From Chloroflexota bacterium (lineage in GTDB: Bacteria; Chloroflexota; Anaerolineae; Aggregatilineales; Phototrophicaceae), in contig JAIUNI010000001.1 of NCBI GenBank assembly GCA_020161935.1, positions 1,550,001 to 1,614,000 of the forward strand: 64,000 nucleotides of DNA, given 5' to 3'. The notes below the pieces were generated by a model. The model was given only the letters and a program-made list of their open reading frames with translations. It did no database searches and was not told where the DNA came from. Below are positions 8,551-16,148 of the stretch, one piece after another. The stretch's first letter is position 1. Each line of letters opens with the position of its first letter. Position numbers and translations under genes: made by a program.

Positions 8551-9360
8551 TTAATTTCCCTCTGGCAGTTCTAGTTTATGATTCAGGCTCTTGATGTGCG
8601 CGGCGTTGATCTTGGCGCTTTCAAGCGGTGATACCGTGCTGCTGCTCTGCTCGACCACGACCCAACCGGGGAACTTCTGCGCGACCAACTCGGCGAGGAT
8701 TGCGCCGAAGTCGAGGCCGATGCTGCCCTGACCGATTTCCACGAACTTGCCGCCCGCCCAGTCCTTTAGATGCATGTAGCCGAGGCGCGACTTGTACTTG
8801 CGGATGTGGGCGACCGGATCTTCGTTCACCAGACCGATGTGTGACACATCGAGGCACAGCTTGGTCTTCTTGGTTTCGTTCAGCAGAATGTCGATTTCGG
8901 CCTCGGTTTCGATGGTACAACCGACGTGCGGGTGGTAGGCTAAGGTAATGCCCTTGTCTGCGCCGTACTTCGCCAGTTCCTCGCAGCCAGAGGCGAGGTT
9001 CTTATATTCCTCAGCCGTCGGCGGACGGGTACGGAGGCGACCACCACCGACCAGACCGTACTGCTCCACACCGAACAACGCGGCGTAATCCATGCGGCGC
9101 TTGTGGGTGGTGATGGTGTCGGGGTTAAACGGCACTTCGATGCCGCCAAAGAAAATACCGGGGTGCAGCCCGCCCAAGATCGAGCGCAGGTAGTCGGGCG
9201 GCCCCATCCAGTCGAGCGAATGGTCAAAGAGTTCAACCGCGTGCCAACCGGCTTTCTTGATGTCCTTGAACATCGTGACCATATCTGGTTTGGTCGTCCA
9301 GTTGATGGTACTGTAAGCAAAACGGAGCGCGTGCGGTTTCTTAGCTGATGCTTTCGGCAT
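8551..9360 (-). CDS. Sugar phosphate isomerase/epimerase-like TIM barrel (IolE-type)
   Basis: TIM-barrel protein of 269 aa related to inosose dehydratases and sugar epimerases. Metal-ligand blocks are TLAYHPHVGCTIET, TKLCLDVSHIGL, LGYMHLKDWAGGKFVEIGQGSIGLDF and a late VVVEQSSS. The GxGxxxF piece after the HLKD block is a hallmark of the IolE/hydroxypyruvate-isomerase branch. Its stop lies two bases before the Gfo/Idh start, consistent with coupled expression. The reaction cannot be named from the sequence. Confidence 0.87.
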   Translation of the reverse strand: MPKASAKKPHALRFAYSTINWTTKPDMVTMFKDIKKAGWHAVELFDHSLDWMGPPDYLRSILGGLHPGIFFGGIEVPFNPDTITTHKRRMDYAALFGVEQYGLVGGGRLRTRPPTAEEYKNLASGCEELAKYGADKGITLAYHPHVGCTIETEAEIDILLNETKKTKLCLDVSHIGLVNEDPVAHIRKYKSRLGYMHLKDWAGGKFVEIGQGSIGLDFGAILAELVAQKFPGWVVVEQSSSTVSPLESAKINAAHIKSLNHKLELPEGN

Positions 9361-9418
9361 GATAATTAGGCTTCCATGTCTTTCTGGTTAAACAAATGCT
9401 TTCGATACAATGCTTCAA

Positions 9419-10300
9419 TTAAGCGGGTTCTTCATCAGCATTCAGCAGCCGAATGCCGAGTTCACCTGCGATTTGCGTAAATAACTTGCCGACCGCAGGC
9501 ATTTCCTCGCTTGTTGCCCCTTCCACAATCACCGGGAAGTCCGACGAAAGGGCTTCCATCCGGCGGAACAGGTTATGGAAGTCCATATTGCCCTGACCGG
9601 GACAGCCATCCTGTAAATGCACTGAGAGGCGGTTCTCGATCCAAATATCCTTGGCGTGGCAGCTAATGATGCGGCTGCCCAGCACATCGAAATGGCGGTT
9701 CACAGCAGAGGCGGTATCAAATACCTCGCCCCGTGTGATCCAATTTGCCGAGTCGTAGTCGCTGGTCACACGCGGCGAGTCGACTTCCGCCAGCACTTCG
9801 TTGGTCACTTCTGCCGACTCCAACGTCACCAATTGGTGGCCTTCCATGCTGAGGTAGACATCCGTGTCCTCAGCAGCAGCGGCACATTCTTTCAAGCTCT
9901 TCACCAATTGGCGGCGTGCCTCGGCTGACCAGTTGTAGGGGTGCGGGAACCACGGGCCAGCCGGATTCATCGAGCCGGGGCCGGTATCAATCCCACGCGC
10001 ACCTAACCAGCTCGCGAGGCGCAGCGCCGCTTGTACCGTCTTGACCGACTCTGCCCGCGCGGTTTCATCCGGTGTAACGAGGTTCTGCCAGTAACCCGTC
10101 ACTTGATATAAGCGCAGGTTTTCATCCGCCAGCAGCTTGCGTACCCGCTCGGCTTTTTCGCGCGGGGTAGTATGGGGGTCGTTCGCACGAAAGCGGGTAA
10201 AAATCCCCGAAAAGCCCATATCGCGCACGCGCTTACAGGTTTCGGGGGTCAAGTCATCCATGTTATCGGGGAGAAACGCCCCGCACATTCCTATTCGCAT
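9419..10300 (-). CDS. Sugar phosphate isomerase/epimerase-like TIM barrel
   Basis: Third xylose-isomerase-like barrel in the operon, 293 aa. MRIGMCGAFLPDNMDDLTPE starts the first strand. VYLSMEGHQLVTLES, VTSDYDSANWITRGE and IISCHAKDIWIENR give the Glu, Asp and His metal positions, and VIVEGATSEEMP the last Glu. A 58-bp gap separates it from the next gene, larger than elsewhere in this run, but no terminator is visible there. The WFPHPYNWS segment suggests an enlarged substrate loop. Function beyond fold level is unknown. Confidence 0.82.
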   Translation of the reverse strand: MRIGMCGAFLPDNMDDLTPETCKRVRDMGFSGIFTRFRANDPHTTPREKAERVRKLLADENLRLYQVTGYWQNLVTPDETARAESVKTVQAALRLASWLGARGIDTGPGSMNPAGPWFPHPYNWSAEARRQLVKSLKECAAAAEDTDVYLSMEGHQLVTLESAEVTNEVLAEVDSPRVTSDYDSANWITRGEVFDTASAVNRHFDVLGSRIISCHAKDIWIENRLSVHLQDGCPGQGNMDFHNLFRRMEALSSDFPVIVEGATSEEMPAVGKLFTQIAGELGIRLLNADEEPA

Positions 10301-10318
10301 CAGGTTAATCTTCCGTCT

Positions 10319-11008
10319 TTATTCAGTATGTTCGAGTACAGCACGAGCACTAAAAGGATCGGTCACAATCAGCGACAGGATCATCACCGGTTCGCTGCCC
10401 GTGTTGCTGATCTGATGCGGTGTCGTCGCAGGGATGTGGATGTATTCGTTGGCAACCAGTTCACCAGAGAGCTTATTCGAACGCACCTGCGCCGCGCCGG
10501 AGACGATGTAGAAAACGCGATCTTGCACCGTTAGCTTCTGCTCAGATGTGCTTTCCCCCGGCTGCAACACGATCCGCTCGGCTTTGAAGTGTTCATTCGA
10601 GGGGAGCTGATCGGTTTCGTAGATGTTGGCGTGGGGGGCATCCCCTTCGTAGTTATCCGGTGTGAAGTCCTTGTGCCGCAGCCGGTTGTGCTTATGGTTC
10701 GGCCCAACCACGACGAAGAAACAGGCCGTTTCATCCCCCGCGAACCAATAATTGTGGTACTTATTGGGCGGCATGATAACAAAGTCGCCCTTCTTATAAA
10801 TGCGCTTGCTGCCGCCGATTTGAATTTCGAGGCTGCCCTGCGCCATAAAGCCAATTTCGGTCGCGTCATCATGCACATGCGGCGTTGGGCCGAGCCAGTC
10901 GTTATTGAACCATTTGACATCCGGTGTCCAAATCAGGGGCAGCCCACGGCAGCGTTCGTTCAGCAAGCGGGGCTGCTCCATCCAGTTATTATGATCAATC
11001 TGAGCCAT
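10319..11008 (-). CDS. Bicupin (two-cupin) protein
   Basis: Cytoplasmic protein of 229 aa made of two cupin barrels. The first has TPHVHDDATEIGFMAQG and KKGDFVIMPPNKYHNYW, the two classical motifs with His/Glu metal ligands. The second has LQPGESTSEQKLTVQDRVFYIVSG and NEYIHIPATTPHQISN, in which the first-motif histidines are largely replaced, so only the first barrel looks fully metal-competent. It sits just after the permease genes. Cupins in such operons are isomerases, lyases or dioxygenases of sugar derivatives; none can be chosen here. Confidence 0.85.
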   Translation of the reverse strand: MAQIDHNNWMEQPRLLNERCRGLPLIWTPDVKWFNNDWLGPTPHVHDDATEIGFMAQGSLEIQIGGSKRIYKKGDFVIMPPNKYHNYWFAGDETACFFVVVGPNHKHNRLRHKDFTPDNYEGDAPHANIYETDQLPSNEHFKAERIVLQPGESTSEQKLTVQDRVFYIVSGAAQVRSNKLSGELVANEYIHIPATTPHQISNTGSEPVMILSLIVTDPFSARAVLEHTE

Positions 11009-11010
11009 GT

Positions 11011-11928
11011 TTAACCTTTAATGCCGCTGGTCACAAAGCCGGAGACGATGTACCGCTGTGCAGCGAGGAACATCACAATCATCGGGATAACCATCAACGT
11101 TGAAATAGCCATGATGTAGTCGGTACGCGCCAACTGCGGGAAGTAATTACGGAACAGGTTCAAACCCAGTGAAATCGTAAAGTTGTTCGGGTCGGACAGG
11201 AAGATGAACGGATTGAGGAAGTCGTTCCAGATACCCAAGATCGTCAGCAACGTCACCGAAATCAGCGCCGGACGAGCGAGCGGCAGGTAAATCTTCCACC
11301 AGATCGTCAAATGCCCTGCCCCGTCAATGATCGCTGCCTCGTCCAACTCACGCGGGATTTGCATAAAGAACTGGCGCATAAGAAAGATATTGATCGCCCC
11401 GCCACCAAACCACGCTGGCACAATCAGCGGTGCAAACGTGTTCAACCATCCCAGCTTGTGGAACAGGATGTACAACGGAATCAGTGTCACCTGTGCCGGA
11501 AGCATCAAGGAGGCCAGAACCAACATGAACCACAGGTTACGTCCGGGGAACCTCAACCGTGCAAACCCGTAGGCACAAAGGGATGAACTCAACACAACAC
11601 CGGGCACAGTCGCTACGATGATAAAAATCGTATTGAACGTCCAACGTGGAAACATCGTGTTCGGATAATTCCACGCTTCAACAAAGTTGGACGGCACAAT
11701 CTGGTTAGGCAAGAAGGTCGGCGGATAACTGTTGATTTCCGCATACGATTTCAAAGATGTGCTCACCATCACAACCAATGGCAGCACAAAAACGAGCGCA
11801 CCGATAATGAGCAGAGTATAGACAAAACCTTTGCTCGTCACTTCCTGACGGCGGCGCACCGCTTTAATTTTGGCGGAATTAGGGGTGCTGTAAACAGTGC
11901 TTGTACTGGTATTTGTGGTCGAAGTCAT
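11011..11928 (-). CDS. Sugar ABC transporter permease, MalG family
   Basis: Inner-membrane permease of a carbohydrate ABC importer, 305 aa from the chosen start. About six hydrophobic segments are visible, beginning with VYTLLIIGALVFVLPLVVMV, with the periplasmic NYPNTMFPRWTFNT loop typical of MalG-type permeases. The ATPase-contacting EAA loop reads LDEAAIIDGAGHLTIWWKI. The ATG at 11928 overlaps the TGA of the partner permease (ATGA), so the longer upstream frame to 12051 is rejected. No ATPase gene lies in the operon, so a shared MsmK/UgpC-type ATPase elsewhere is likely. Confidence 0.93.
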   Translation of the reverse strand: MTSTTNTSTSTVYSTPNSAKIKAVRRRQEVTSKGFVYTLLIIGALVFVLPLVVMVSTSLKSYAEINSYPPTFLPNQIVPSNFVEAWNYPNTMFPRWTFNTIFIIVATVPGVVLSSSLCAYGFARLRFPGRNLWFMLVLASLMLPAQVTLIPLYILFHKLGWLNTFAPLIVPAWFGGGAINIFLMRQFFMQIPRELDEAAIIDGAGHLTIWWKIYLPLARPALISVTLLTILGIWNDFLNPFIFLSDPNNFTISLGLNLFRNYFPQLARTDYIMAISTLMVIPMIVMFLAAQRYIVSGFVTSGIKG

Positions 11929-12854
11929 GAGCGCACTTCTCCTTCGTAATAAACCCAAAGTGGCGAACTGCGGAAGATAAACAGGGTCAGTACGATGATG
12001 ATGGCAAACAAGACCCACGCCATCGCCGAGGCATAGCCCATTTCCAACCACTTAAAGGCTTTTTCATAAAGGTTAAAATTATAGAAATAGGTCGATTTTG
12101 CAGGGCCGCCGTTGGTCATGATGAAGGCAGGGACAAAGAACTGGAACGCCCCTATGATGCCCGTCACAACATTGAAGAAGATCGTTGGCGAGAGCATTGG
12201 AATAGTAACACTCCAGAAACGTTGTAAACCATTCGCACCATCAATCTTAGCCGCATCGATCAAGTCTTCAGGGATGTTTTGCAAACCCGCGACATAGATG
12301 ATGGTGGTTACGGCACTCCCCCACACAGTCATAATAACCAGCGCGAACAACGCCGACTCCGGTGAACCGAGCCAGTTGATCGAGGGCAAACCCAACGCCT
12401 GAAACACGCTGCTGATGGGGCCGAACTCTTTGTTATAAAGATATTTCCACAGGACAGCCGAGGCCGCTGCGGGAACGATAATTGGCAAGTAGAAAATGGT
12501 GCGGAAAATCGTCAGGCCGCGCACTTTTTGCGTCAGCAATATTCCTAACCCGATGCCGACGATCTGCGACAAAATCACGAACATAATGCCAAAACGAACC
12601 GTAATACTCAGGGATTGAATGAAGGCTTTATCTTTTGTGAACAGTTCGATGTAATTCTGAAATCCAATGAATTCAGGCACACCAATAATTTTGTAATTTG
12701 TCAAACTATAGTAAGCCGATGCGATCATCGGGCCGAACGTCCAAATCAGCAGCCCAAGCACCACTGGAAGAATGAACAGATAGCCACGCAGCGTATCCCT
12801 CCAAAACGTAGGGCTGCGTTGGCTTTTTGGGGGTTTAGATGCGACTGCGGTCAT
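11925..12854 (-). CDS. Sugar ABC transporter permease, MalF family
   Basis: Partner permease of 309 aa with six predicted membrane spans, the first in GYLFILPVVLGLLIWTFGPM. The coupling loop is PEDLIDAAKIDGANGLQRFW, and the C-terminal LFIFRSSPLWVYYEGEVRS tail is normal for the family. The ATG at 12854 has GAGGA six bases upstream; the longer frame starting at 12875 lacks a ribosome-binding site. With the MalG-type gene it forms the channel for the binding protein encoded just upstream. Confidence 0.93.
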   Translation of the reverse strand: MTAVASKPPKSQRSPTFWRDTLRGYLFILPVVLGLLIWTFGPMIASAYYSLTNYKIIGVPEFIGFQNYIELFTKDKAFIQSLSITVRFGIMFVILSQIVGIGLGILLTQKVRGLTIFRTIFYLPIIVPAAASAVLWKYLYNKEFGPISSVFQALGLPSINWLGSPESALFALVIMTVWGSAVTTIIYVAGLQNIPEDLIDAAKIDGANGLQRFWSVTIPMLSPTIFFNVVTGIIGAFQFFVPAFIMTNGGPAKSTYFYNFNLYEKAFKWLEMGYASAMAWVLFAIIIVLTLFIFRSSPLWVYYEGEVRS

Positions 12855-12886
12855 GATAACTCCTCGTAACTTCAAAGCATTTAGAG

Positions 12887-12916
12887 TCCCGCCGCAGAAA
12901 ACAAACTGCGGCGGGA
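12887..12916 (-). promoter_or_regulatory. Stem-loop between binding-protein and permease genes
   Basis: A perfect 11-bp stem (TCCCGCCGCAG 12887-12897 with CTGCGGCGGGA 12906-12916) around an 8-nt A-rich loop lies 38 bp downstream of the binding-protein stop and upstream of the MalF-type permease. No long T-run follows, so it looks like an mRNA-stabilising or partial-termination hairpin that would raise binding-protein output over permease output. Confidence 0.65.
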
Positions 12917-12953
12917 GATTTTCGAACGTTTAAATCACTGATCCGTTCAGGAT

Positions 12954-14243
12954 TTAGCCCTCGAGGCAGGACTGAATGTTGTCATTCGCTGTGGTGAATG
13001 CGTCTTCGACCGATGAGCCGCCGACGATAACCGCATCGAACGCATCATTGATTTCGGTATTGATCTGACCGGCATACAAGCTGCCGCAGTTACCGGGGAA
13101 GTAGGTCGGGGTAATGCCGTTCGCGCCGTTGTTCATGAAGGCTTCGATGTTATCCGGCGGGCCAGCCAGTGCCAGAATATCGGGGTCGTTACGCAGCGAC
13201 TTCAGCAGCGGCATACCGTTGTAAGCGAGGGTGCTGGCCTTCTGGGTTTCAGCCGAGAGCAAGCCCTTGATGAAATCCCAAGCCAACTGCGGGTCCTTGG
13301 CATTCGCGGAGATGCTGAAGCCATAGGTGCCCATACCAGTGATCTTCGTGCCATCAGCGAAGCTGGGGATCACTTCCACGTCCCATTCAAAAGGCTGCGG
13401 GTCAATCGCACGGAGGCTCGCCATCGGGCCGGGGATGGTGAATTGCAGGGCGCACTTGCCGACCATGAAGCAGTCGCCGCCCGCGTCAAAGTCAAACGGT
13501 TGACCAACACCGTGGGTCGTCCAAATGTCGGTGTAAGCCTTCAGGCCAGCCAGCGATTCCGGCGAACTGAGCAGCACGGTCGTACCATCTTCGCTCAGAA
13601 TGTCGCCGCCAAAACCCTTGATCCACGGAACGTAGGTCGCCCACCACTTGGTGGTACCACCGTTCGTACCAGCAGGGAAGCAGTAAGCGCCGGTCGCTTC
13701 AAGGATGGTCTTGCACGAGGCAATAACATCGTCCCATGTCGATTCAGCGGTCGGCAGCGGAGCGCCAGCTTGTTCGAACAGGGTCTTGTTGTAGTACATC
13801 GTCACCACGTCGTAGGACGAGGGGATCATGTACAAGCCCTTGCCTTCCACCTTGCTCAGGTCAAGCATGTTTTCATAAACATCGCTGATGTCAAAATCCG
13901 GGTCAGCGGCAGCCAGCGGTTCCATATCGACCGAGATACCACCCTTCGCGAACGGAACAACGTACAGGTCAGCCGTGAAGATCACGTCAGCCAATGAACC
14001 GGCAGCCGCCTGCGCCGCGAGGGTTACATCGAGGGTCGCGCCGTCCAACACTTCGAACTTGACGGTCACATCAGGGTGCAGTGCTTCGAACTGCTCAATG
14101 AGCATGGTATTCACGCCATCAACAAACGAGCCTTGCAGCGATGCAAAACGGATTTCCTTTGGTGCATCTTGCGCGACGGCGACACTGCCGCCAATCGCAA
14201 AAGCGCTCATCATCAAACCAGCCACGACTTTTCGTATAAACAT
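12954..14243 (-). CDS. Carbohydrate ABC transporter substrate-binding protein
   Basis: Exported sugar-binding protein of the SBP family 1 (MalE/UgpB-like) type, 429 aa. The signal peptide spans about residues 1-25 (MFIRKVVAGLMMSAFAIGGS then AVAQD); there is no lipobox cysteine. Family blocks are FEALHPDVTVKFEVLDG, ADVIFTADLYVVPFAKGG, YNKTLFEQAGAPLP and ANAKDPQLAWDFIKGLLS. GGAGAAAAAAC precedes the ATG. It is the second gene of the long minus-strand run and the only binding protein there, so it defines the imported substrate, which is not identifiable. Confidence 0.92.
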   Translation of the reverse strand: MFIRKVVAGLMMSAFAIGGSVAVAQDAPKEIRFASLQGSFVDGVNTMLIEQFEALHPDVTVKFEVLDGATLDVTLAAQAAAGSLADVIFTADLYVVPFAKGGISVDMEPLAAADPDFDISDVYENMLDLSKVEGKGLYMIPSSYDVVTMYYNKTLFEQAGAPLPTAESTWDDVIASCKTILEATGAYCFPAGTNGGTTKWWATYVPWIKGFGGDILSEDGTTVLLSSPESLAGLKAYTDIWTTHGVGQPFDFDAGGDCFMVGKCALQFTIPGPMASLRAIDPQPFEWDVEVIPSFADGTKITGMGTYGFSISANAKDPQLAWDFIKGLLSAETQKASTLAYNGMPLLKSLRNDPDILALAGPPDNIEAFMNNGANGITPTYFPGNCGSLYAGQINTEINDAFDAVIVGGSSVEDAFTTANDNIQSCLEG

Positions 14244-14338
14244 TGTTTTTTCTCCGTATCTAAAACATATCGAAACTTTATCAACCGGTTAGCACAATGA
14301 ATGGGTCGCAATCACCTCCTTTAGGGCTTTTGCAAGTT

Positions 14339-14563
14339 CTACTTCGGTACACTGTCATTCGTATCGGGAGGTATCGGTGCTGGCAAGGATTGCAAATGAC
14401 CAGCACGGGCGGTGTTGTCAGGAGTAATGTCCTCGAAGATAATGAGGACGGATTCGCGTTTAGCATTGCCGTCCTCAACAAGGGCATCGGTAATGCGTTG
14501 GGCGACTTTTTGTTTTTGTTCGGAAGTTCGACCGGGGTACCAATAAACAAAAACGGTTGGCAT
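14339..14563 (-). CDS. 4-oxalocrotonate tautomerase-like small protein
   Basis: Small protein of 74 aa resembling the 4-OT tautomerase family: Met-Pro start (the catalytic N-terminal proline), YWYPGRTSEQKQKVAQRITDALVE as first strand and helix, and SVLIIFEDITPDNTARAG as second strand and turn. The C-terminal Pro-rich tail (about 15 aa) is extra. GGAAAG precedes the ATG by six bases. It is the first gene after the promoter at 14619-14647, so it leads the operon. A role in enol/keto tautomerisation of a catabolic intermediate is inferred. The overlapping frame 14281-14577 is discarded. Confidence 0.8.
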   Translation of the reverse strand: MPTVFVYWYPGRTSEQKQKVAQRITDALVEDGNAKRESVLIIFEDITPDNTARAGHLQSLPAPIPPDTNDSVPK

Positions 14564-14611
14564 ATAAAACTTTCCAAAAACGAAATTTTTCTATAGAATG
14601 CTTAAAACGAT

Positions 14612-14640
14612 TTTCGAAATTGTAAATTCGAATTTCGAAT
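14612..14640. promoter_or_regulatory. Candidate GntR operator (TTCGAA palindromes)
   Basis: A 15-bp perfect odd palindrome, ATTCGAA-T-TTCGAAT (14626-14640), occupies the -35/-10 spacer of the divergent operon promoter. A second short palindrome TTTCGAAA (14612-14619) lies right at the end of the -10. The position between the divergent regulator and the operon suggests binding by the GntR protein encoded at 14676. Binding is inferred. Confidence 0.6.
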
Positions 14641-14647
14641 CTGTCAA
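14619..14647 (-). promoter_or_regulatory. Promoter of the 4-OT/ABC/dehydrogenase operon
   Basis: On the minus strand TTGACA (14647-14642) and TACAAT (14624-14619) are separated by exactly 17 bp, a near-consensus sigma-70-type promoter. It lies 56 bp before the tautomerase ATG and reads away from the GntR gene. The spacer is almost filled by a palindrome, so a bound repressor would block polymerase directly. Confidence 0.75.
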
Positions 14648-14675
14648 ATCAAATGCACACAACTAAGGACTGTTC

Positions 14676-15380
14676 ATGATTACTAAATCGTTCGGCCCTA
14701 TCGAAGATAGTCGGCGCACACTGGCGGCACTGGTGCAGGAACGCATCCGTGAAGCCATCTTGAAGCAAACACTCAAGCCGGGTGAACGTATCGACCAAAA
14801 CCTGCTTGCCGAGCAGCTTCAAGTCAGTATGGCTCCCATACGCGAAGCTATGAAAAGTCTCGAAGCCGAGGGCTTGGTCACCATCCAGCCGCGCCGGGGT
14901 GCGTTCGTGGTCGAAGTGTCCATTAGCGACATGGACAACCTCTACTTCACACGCGGCCTCATCGAAGGCGAAGCCATTTTCCATGCCGTGCCTCGCCTGA
15001 ACGAAAACCACTTCACCGCCCTGCAAAATATGACCGTTGCCATGCGTCATGCCACCGCCTCGAACGACATCAATACCTATATCGCGCTCAACCGCCAGTT
15101 CCATACGCACATATACTCGGCGTTGGATAACGCGCATCTGCTTCAGGTCATCCAAATGTTGTGGGAACGCAGCGAGCTTTACCGGTTTCGCTATATGTTC
15201 GTTACCCACGACCACGAACGTATCCACCAAGAACACGACGACATCCTCGCTGCCTGCCGCAGCCGCGACCAAGAACTGGCGAAACAGCGTGCCATCGACC
15301 ATATCACCCTCACCCAGCACGCGCTGCACGACCAACTAAAGGGTGACGAGTCGCATCGGGGCGAATACCACGACCAATAG
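14676..15380 (+). CDS. GntR-family transcriptional regulator, FadR/FCD type
   Basis: Regulator of 234 aa. The N-terminal winged helix spans about residues 10-80, with LVQERIREAILKQTLKPGER and QNLLAEQLQVSMAPIREAMKSLEAEGLV, then PRRGAFVVEVS. The helical FCD ligand domain follows (about 90-225), with NRQFHTHIYSALDN and late His residues that usually bind a metal and an organic-acid or sugar-acid effector. It is divergent from the long minus-strand operon and is likely its repressor. Its 3' end converges with the SDR gene at 15386, five bases away. Confidence 0.92.
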   Translation: MITKSFGPIEDSRRTLAALVQERIREAILKQTLKPGERIDQNLLAEQLQVSMAPIREAMKSLEAEGLVTIQPRRGAFVVEVSISDMDNLYFTRGLIEGEAIFHAVPRLNENHFTALQNMTVAMRHATASNDINTYIALNRQFHTHIYSALDNAHLLQVIQMLWERSELYRFRYMFVTHDHERIHQEHDDILAACRSRDQELAKQRAIDHITLTQHALHDQLKGDESHRGEYHDQ

Positions 15381-15385
15381 CGCGG

Positions 15386-16135
15386 TTAGCCGGTGCCACC
15401 CTTCACGCTCCACACCGAACCGGTGGTGTAGGTATTGCGTTCTGAACTGAGGAACTCGACAACCTCAGCCACTTCTTCCGCGTCCGAGTAGCGACCTACC
15501 GGAACACCGGGGTTCGCCAGATGCTCGGCAGAAAAGCGTGGCACGACCATTTCCGTCAGCGCACGCCCCGGCTCGACACCGTTGACGAAAACACCCTGCT
15601 TCGGGTAAGCGTTTCCCAGCGCGTTCACAAATGAGAACACCGCCCCTTTTGAGACACCATAGGGTACAAGGTTCGTCGCCCCGTGCCGTGCGCCGGAGGT
15701 GATCGTCACACAGCGCCCCCAGCCGCGTTCGAGCATATGCGGGATCGCCGCTTGGTGCGAGTAGTAGACACCCGCCACGTTGATTTGAAGCACACGCTGG
15801 AACTCCGCCGCTGACTGTTCCAAAAACGGCTGCTCTTTGCCCAGCACCCCCGCGCAACAGATCAGAATATCCAGCCGACCGAAGGTATCCACCGTCTGCG
15901 CGACCATATCCTTGACTGACTGCTCATTGGCAATGTCAACCTTGATGTAGAACGCCTTCTGCCCCAGCGCCTCGACCTGCTGGACGACTTCACTGCCGTC
16001 GATAATGTCGGCAATCACCACGTCACGGCCTTCTTCGGCGATCCGCAGGGCGCTCGCCCCGCCGATGCCCCGCGCACCACCGGTCACCAGCGCGACACGG
16101 CGTTCCTTAGGAGCAGCAAAACGTAAATTTGGCAT
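15386..16135 (-). CDS. Short-chain dehydrogenase/reductase
   Basis: Classical SDR of 249 aa. The cofactor motif is TGGARGIGG, the NNAG-like motif is ICCAGVLG, and the catalytic pair is in VPYGVSKGAV. FLSSERNTYTTGSVWSVKGGTG is a typical C-terminus, slightly modified from the usual LDGG. It is the last gene of a three-gene minus-strand run (mutarotase, Gfo/Idh, SDR), 13 bp after the Gfo/Idh stop. It probably oxidises a free aldose or its derivative. Confidence 0.88.
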   Translation of the reverse strand: MPNLRFAAPKERRVALVTGGARGIGGASALRIAEEGRDVVIADIIDGSEVVQQVEALGQKAFYIKVDIANEQSVKDMVAQTVDTFGRLDILICCAGVLGKEQPFLEQSAAEFQRVLQINVAGVYYSHQAAIPHMLERGWGRCVTITSGARHGATNLVPYGVSKGAVFSFVNALGNAYPKQGVFVNGVEPGRALTEMVVPRFSAEHLANPGVPVGRYSDAEEVAEVVEFLSSERNTYTTGSVWSVKGGTG

Positions 16136-16148
16136 GGTAAAAATTCCT

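Noticed and set aside
14281..14577. Minus-strand frame of 98 codons overlapping the tautomerase
   Set aside because: The overlapping 74-codon frame has the Met-Pro start, family pattern and ribosome-binding site; both cannot be favoured.
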